DNA of 64,000 bases from Myxococcaceae bacterium (GTDB lineage: Bacteria; Myxococcota; Myxococcia; Myxococcales; Myxococcaceae). A program made the translations under genes and the position numbers. The stretch lies in the NCBI GenBank assembly GCA_016793095.1, contig JAEUJQ010000064.1, forward strand, positions 19,187-83,186, read 5' to 3'. Below the pieces are notes generated by a model, which was not told the DNA's origin, did not search any database, and saw only the letters and a list, made by a program, of their open reading frames with translations. This document shows, piece after piece, positions 60,816 through 64,000 of the stretch. The stretch's first letter is position 1, and each line of letters starts with the position of its first letter.

Positions 60816-62261
60816 GTGAAGAGCGTCCTGTGGGTTGGTGTCGTGCTGGCGGTGCTGACCGGCTGTAGCTCGTCGCCAGTCTGTGACGCGAGGACGTGCG
60901 CCGTGGGGTGCTGCTCGCTCGAGGGCCTGTGCCTTGCGGGCGCGAGCGTGACGTCGTGCGGGCGAGGCGGCCAGCGGTGCGAGTCCTGTGCGGCGGACCG
61001 CCTGTGCAGCGCTGGCGTGTGTGAGCCATTCGGCTCGGCGGGCGCGGGCGCGGGCGGGGGCTCGAGCGGCGGCTCGGCGGGCGGTCTGGCCGTCGGCGGA
61101 GGCTCCGTCGGCGGTGGCTCGAGCGGCGGAGCAGCGGGCGGTCTCCCCGTCGGCGGAGGCGCCGCGCCGGACGCGGGAGTGAGGTGCAGCCGGGTGCCCG
61201 TGGGGAGGCCCTCGACCGACCCGTGGGCTCGCGAGCGCACGACCGTCGACCAGCCCGATGACGAGCCGGGCGCCGCCCAGGTCCACGTGCTCTACCTCGA
61301 GCCTGCCGACCGGACCGCGACGAGACAGCTCGACGTGGAAGGCGACCTTCGCCGGTCGATCGCTGCCTTCACCCTGTGGCTCGCAGCGCAGACCGGCGGC
61401 CCGCGGATCCGCTTCGACACGTGCGATGGCGCCGTCGACATCACCTTCGTGAAGCTGAGCGTGAACGAGCTCGAGCTGGCGAGCGGGCTCAACAGCGCGC
61501 GGCCCGGCGTGGCGTTCATCCGCGAGCGGCTGCGCGACCTCGTTCTGAGCAGGTTCAGCGAACCGAACAAGCTCTACCTGCTCTTCTACGAAGGGCTCGC
61601 TTACGGCTACTGCGGTGGCGCCTCGTACCCGCCCCAGCTGAGCGACCACTACACGGCCATCTACCGGGGCGGCATCTTCGCGGCGACGTTCGTGACGGCA
61701 GCCACCGGCGCCGGGCAGACGGCGGTCCCGGTCGACTCGACGGCCTCGCTGCCCGCGGCGCCGTTCGACGCCTCGCTCGGCTCCCAGCAGGTGCGGGTCA
61801 TCGCGAAGACCGCGACCTCGGTCACCGTCAGCGCTCCACTGGGAGGCTCAGTGACGCCGCACACCACGCTGCGGGCCATGACGACCATCCCCGAGTGTCG
61901 CGCCAACGCGCTGTCCCCGGACGGACAGGCACTGGGGTATGCAGAGTTCGCGACCCTGCACGAGCTGCTGCACCCGCTGGGAATCGTCGGGAGCGGCGCC
62001 ACGGACTTCGCGCAGTCCCCTGTCGCGCCGGGGCACCTGGCGTTCACGAACCCGGCTGGGGGTGACGACCTCATGTACCAGGGCACCCAACCGTGGACCT
62101 GCAGCACCGCTGCGCCGAACGCCGCCGCCTCGCGGTGTCGGCTCGACCCCTCGCGGCGGAACTACTGGGGCGTGGGCAATCGAACGAACGTCGTGGACCT
62201 CGCGCGCAGCGCCTTCTTGTCGCCGACGCCCGCGCAGCCGCAGCTGCCTCCCGGCTGGTAG
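60816..62261 (+). CDS. Lipoprotein with zincin-like (HExxH) domain
   Basis: 481 residues from GTG60816; an upstream frame covers the tRNA-like RNA and is rejected. The signal peptide ends in a lipobox (VLTGC). A Cys module (TCAVGCCSLEGLC, CGRGGQRCESC, LCSAGVC) close to that in the lipoprotein at 45280 is followed by a Gly/Ser-rich stalk (residues about 69-118). The C-terminal domain contains HELLHPLG (His382, Glu383, His386), a zincin motif, and a Met-turn candidate in DLMYQG (Met420). The third metzincin ligand position is Gly rather than His, so another residue must complete the site. A surface-anchored protease of unknown substrate is likely. It stands alone between the two tRNA-like loci with the membrane protein. 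Confidence 0.72.
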   Translation: MKSVLWVGVVLAVLTGCSSSPVCDARTCAVGCCSLEGLCLAGASVTSCGRGGQRCESCAADRLCSAGVCEPFGSAGAGAGGGSSGGSAGGLAVGGGSVGGGSSGGAAGGLPVGGGAAPDAGVRCSRVPVGRPSTDPWARERTTVDQPDDEPGAAQVHVLYLEPADRTATRQLDVEGDLRRSIAAFTLWLAAQTGGPRIRFDTCDGAVDITFVKLSVNELELASGLNSARPGVAFIRERLRDLVLSRFSEPNKLYLLFYEGLAYGYCGGASYPPQLSDHYTAIYRGGIFAATFVTAATGAGQTAVPVDSTASLPAAPFDASLGSQQVRVIAKTATSVTVSAPLGGSVTPHTTLRAMTTIPECRANALSPDGQALGYAEFATLHELLHPLGIVGSGATDFAQSPVAPGHLAFTNPAGGDDLMYQGTQPWTCSTAAPNAAASRCRLDPSRRNYWGVGNRTNVVDLARSAFLSPTPAQPQLPPGW

Positions 62262-62352
62262 GTTGAGGTCCCGGTCTTCCCCGCTTCGTCACCGGCACGT
62301 CATGCCCTGCCTCGCGACGGAACATGGGTCTCGCGGTCGTTGTTGGAGAGGC

Positions 62353-62943
62353 ATGTTCTCGAACGAGCGACGTGCCTCCAGACGAGCCCTGCTTCCCCTG
62401 GTCGTGATGGCCTCAGTCTTCGTGCTGCCGACGTACCGCGCCTGCAGCGACGAGCCGCTGCACAGCCCGGCGCACTTCGTGTCCGACCCGGTGGCGGCCG
62501 CGTGGATCGCCCCGTCCTTCCTCGTCGCGGGCTTCCTCGCGTTCCTCACCGCCCGCGCGCTGCGGAAGAAGGAGGTCGACCTGACGACCCGCCGGCTCGG
62601 GCTGCTCGTGGTCGCGGGGCTCGCGGCGTCGACGCTGCTGGGCTCGTTCGTCACCACGTCCCTCACGAACTCCCCGTGGCCCTTCGCCTTCGTCGGCGCG
62701 GCGGTGGCGGGGGCGGTGCTGGTGCTGCGGCGCGCGCGGGGCCGCCCTGGCTTCAAGGTGTGGGAGCACCTGCTCGCCGCGTTCGCGGTCGTGGTGGCGA
62801 CGGCAGGCCCTGCGCTCGTGCTGGGTGGGGAGCTGCTCTTCGGCAACCGCGCGCTCGTCGGCCCCGGCGGCTGGCTCTATGTCGGCGCCCTCGCGGCCCT
62901 GCTGCCCATCACGCTCGGCGCGGTGGCCGCCTCCCGCCGCTGA
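62353..62943 (+). CDS. Membrane protein of unknown function
   Basis: 196 residues from ATG62353, with GGAGAGG just upstream. The frame is longer upstream but the part before 62353 lies over the metalloprotease gene. Five to six hydrophobic segments (LLPLVVMASVFVLPTYR, WIAPSFLVAGFLAFLTA, LGLLVVAGLAASTLLGS, AFVGAAVAGAVLVL, LLAAFAVVVATAGPALVLGG, LYVGALAALLPITLGAVA). A Cys near the start (TYRACSDEPLHSP) faces outside. No family is recognised. It follows the metalloprotease gene by 91 bases on the same strand and ends at copy 2 of the tRNA-like locus. Confidence 0.7.
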   Translation: MFSNERRASRRALLPLVVMASVFVLPTYRACSDEPLHSPAHFVSDPVAAAWIAPSFLVAGFLAFLTARALRKKEVDLTTRRLGLLVVAGLAASTLLGSFVTTSLTNSPWPFAFVGAAVAGAVLVLRRARGRPGFKVWEHLLAAFAVVVATAGPALVLGGELLFGNRALVGPGGWLYVGALAALLPITLGAVAASRR

Positions 62944-62974
62944 GCTGTCAGGCACGCGTCGTCCCCACGAGCAC

Positions 62975-63040
62975 GCGCTCCGCCGCCCTTCACCTCCGTC
63001 GAGCCTTCGCCGCCCAGATGCCGCGCGCGGCGTGAGCGCA
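62975..63040 (+). repeat. 5' element of duplicated tRNA-like locus, copy 2
   Basis: This matches copy 1 (60514-60578) with about four base differences. It begins about 30 bases after the stop of the membrane protein gene. Confidence 0.75.
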
Positions 63041-63047
63041 ACTTTGT

Positions 63048-63113
63048 GGGCTCGGCAGGCGCGGCGCCGGAGCTTGCACCTCTGGTCTTCGGGTTCGACT
63101 CCCGATCGGTCCA
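63048..63113 (+). ncRNA. tRNA-like fold A2, anticodon loop CTTGCAC
   Basis: CCGGAG/CTCTGG enclose CTTGCAC, TCGGG-TTCGACT-CCCGA forms the T arm, and TCGGTCC-A ends it, as in A1. The three anticodon-stem differences from A1 all keep pairing. The 5' acceptor (GGGCTCG, 63048-63054) pairs at only six of seven positions, one a wobble at the end, and the D region is further shortened, so this copy looks more decayed. Confidence 0.5.
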
Positions 63114-63126
63114 CTCCTCTTCACCT

Positions 63127-63199
63127 GCCCTGTCCGGCGGAGCCGGCACCGTGGTTGCGATCCACGGGACGCACGGAGGTTCGACTCCTCCACGGGGTG
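63127..63199 (+). ncRNA. tRNA-like fold B2, anticodon loop TTGCGAT
   Basis: Same length and fold as B1. Eight differences: five in the 7-base variable region, one in the anticodon loop, one in the D-anticodon spacer and one in the acceptor (GC to GU), so no stem pair is broken. Confidence 0.6.
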
Positions 63200-63242
63200 C
63201 ACGCACGACGCCGTGACGCCGACACCTTGCGTCGGCGATGAC

Positions 63243-63859
63243 TCACGGCTCCGCGCCGAGCCGCAACGGCGCCACCTCCGAGGCTGGCGACTGACCGTCA
63301 CGCTCGAGGCAGCTGCGCCACGCCGCGCGCGCCTCATCGCGACGCCCCAGATGCGCGAGGGCGTCTCCATGCTCGAGCCACCCTGCTCCGCCCTGCCACC
63401 GGTACTTCGAAGCCGCGGCTCGCTCGAAGCACTGAATCGCGTCGTCGTACGCAGCGCGCGCGAAGGCCAGCTGCCCGCGAAGCAGACTGACGTTCCGCTT
63501 CGACGACTCCCGCCGCGCGACCTGCTCGGCCTCGTCGAGGGCGGCGGACGCAGCGACCCAATCCCGCGCCGCGAAGTCGACCGCGAAGACGGAGAAGTAC
63601 CACTCGGCCTTGAAGTGCCCGAGCGCGCTGGACAGGCGCTCGTGCTCCCCCAGCTCGCGCCGGGCCTCATCGAGGCGCCCCAGCTCGGCAAGCACCCAGG
63701 CGCGATGGGCGGCACGTCCTGCGCGCACCAGGGCGTTCCCGTTGTTGGCCAGCGCGACATGCTGGAGCGCCTCTTCGAGCCGGCCCAGGCAGGCGAGCGC
63801 CTCTGCTTCATTGATGAGAATCAGACTCGCTTGAAAGCCCGACCCGTCCTCGGTCCAGT
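63243..63859 (-). pseudogene. TPR protein truncated at its 5' end by the IS element
   Basis: A leftward frame of about 205 native residues with TPR-type pairs of helices (ALACLGRLEEALQHVALAN, AWVLAELGRLDEARREL, AFARAAYDDAIQCFERAA, ALAHLGRRDEARAAW), spaced at about 34-44 residues and keeping G/L/A at TPR positions. The frame reads on into the IS end (to ATG63911), so the native N-terminus and promoter are gone. Codon use is that of neighbouring genes. The parent was probably the C-terminal part of a TPR sensor, like the tails of the kinases in this window. Confidence 0.7.
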
Positions 63860-64000
63860 TGACGGTTCTCACCGGCTTTGACCCCTCTGCGGGGAAGTTT
63901 CTCACGAGCATTGACCCCCCTCGGGGTGGGGATTCTCAGGGGCATTGACCCCTCTGCACCTGCGCGACGCGGCTAGGCCGCCCGCACCAGCCATGTCGGC
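63860..64000. mobile_element. End of an IS21-like insertion sequence, continuing past the window
   Basis: Three direct repeats begin TTCTCA(C/G) at 63866, 63899 and 63933 and each contains TTGACCCC 11-12 bases later (spacing 33 and 34). Repeated subterminal blocks of this kind, and a TG terminal dinucleotide at 63860, are typical of IS21-family ends. The insertion truncates the TPR gene. The bases 63961-64000 may hold the end of a leftward transposase subunit (PTWLVRAA then stop), but too little is present. Confidence 0.6.

Overview
This is a high-GC window from a bacterium that is almost certainly a myxobacterium (Myxococcota). The signs are: a MYXO-CTERM sorting signal; three very large Ser/Thr kinase proteins, two of them fused to ATPase and TPR regions; PilZ and FHA regulators; a PilY1/minor-pilin cluster; MopE-type Cys motifs; and an unusual number of lipoproteins with Gly-, Ala- and Asp-rich stalks. 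The species cannot be named from sequence alone.

Layout. 1-1.7 kb: a MarR-type regulator (cut by the window edge) divergent from an alpha/beta hydrolase whose 3' end runs into a duplicated gene fragment. 1.7-14.8 kb: a type IV pilus accessory operon read leftward (pilY1, fimU/gspH-like, pilV-like, pilW-like, pilX-like, lipoprotein), every junction overlapping, with a candidate sigma-54 promoter in front, bordered by lipoproteins and a small membrane protein. 15-22.4 kb: an EF-hand protein with a caspase-like His/Cys pair, a MopE-motif lipoprotein with a Gly-rich tail, and a MYXO-CTERM surface protein. 22.4-29.4 kb: hybrid histidine kinase, fatty-acid-hydroxylase-type membrane enzyme, FHA protein, rhodanese plus monofunctional transglycosylase, EcsC-like protein, two PilZ proteins. 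29.4-45.3 kb: two giant kinase/cyclase-like/AAA/TPR proteins flanking a HEAT plus degenerate HD-GYP pair, a membrane Fe-S oxidoreductase, DUF1152 and OsmC proteins. 45.3-53.4 kb: Cys-rich lipoprotein with a 15-bp tandem repeat, amidase, small secreted protein, a third kinase, and a lipoprotein made of nine cystine-knot-like units. 53.4-55 kb: a fluoride riboswitch followed by a CLC-F type transporter. 55-60.4 kb: lipoprotein, histidine kinase, VWA lipoprotein (one operon) and a HAD phosphatase. 60.4-63.2 kb: two copies of a roughly 250-bp element, each carrying two tRNA-like folds, bracketing a predicted metalloprotease lipoprotein and a membrane protein. 63.2-64 kb: a TPR gene cut by the end of an IS21-like element that continues past the window.

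The genes fit a predatory or social soil bacterium that invests in envelope proteins and signalling. The best understood unit is fluoride sensing coupled to export. The least explained items are the duplicated tRNA-like pair, the nine-knot lipoprotein and the EF-hand/His-Cys protein. All functions are inferred from motifs read by eye; no database search was run.
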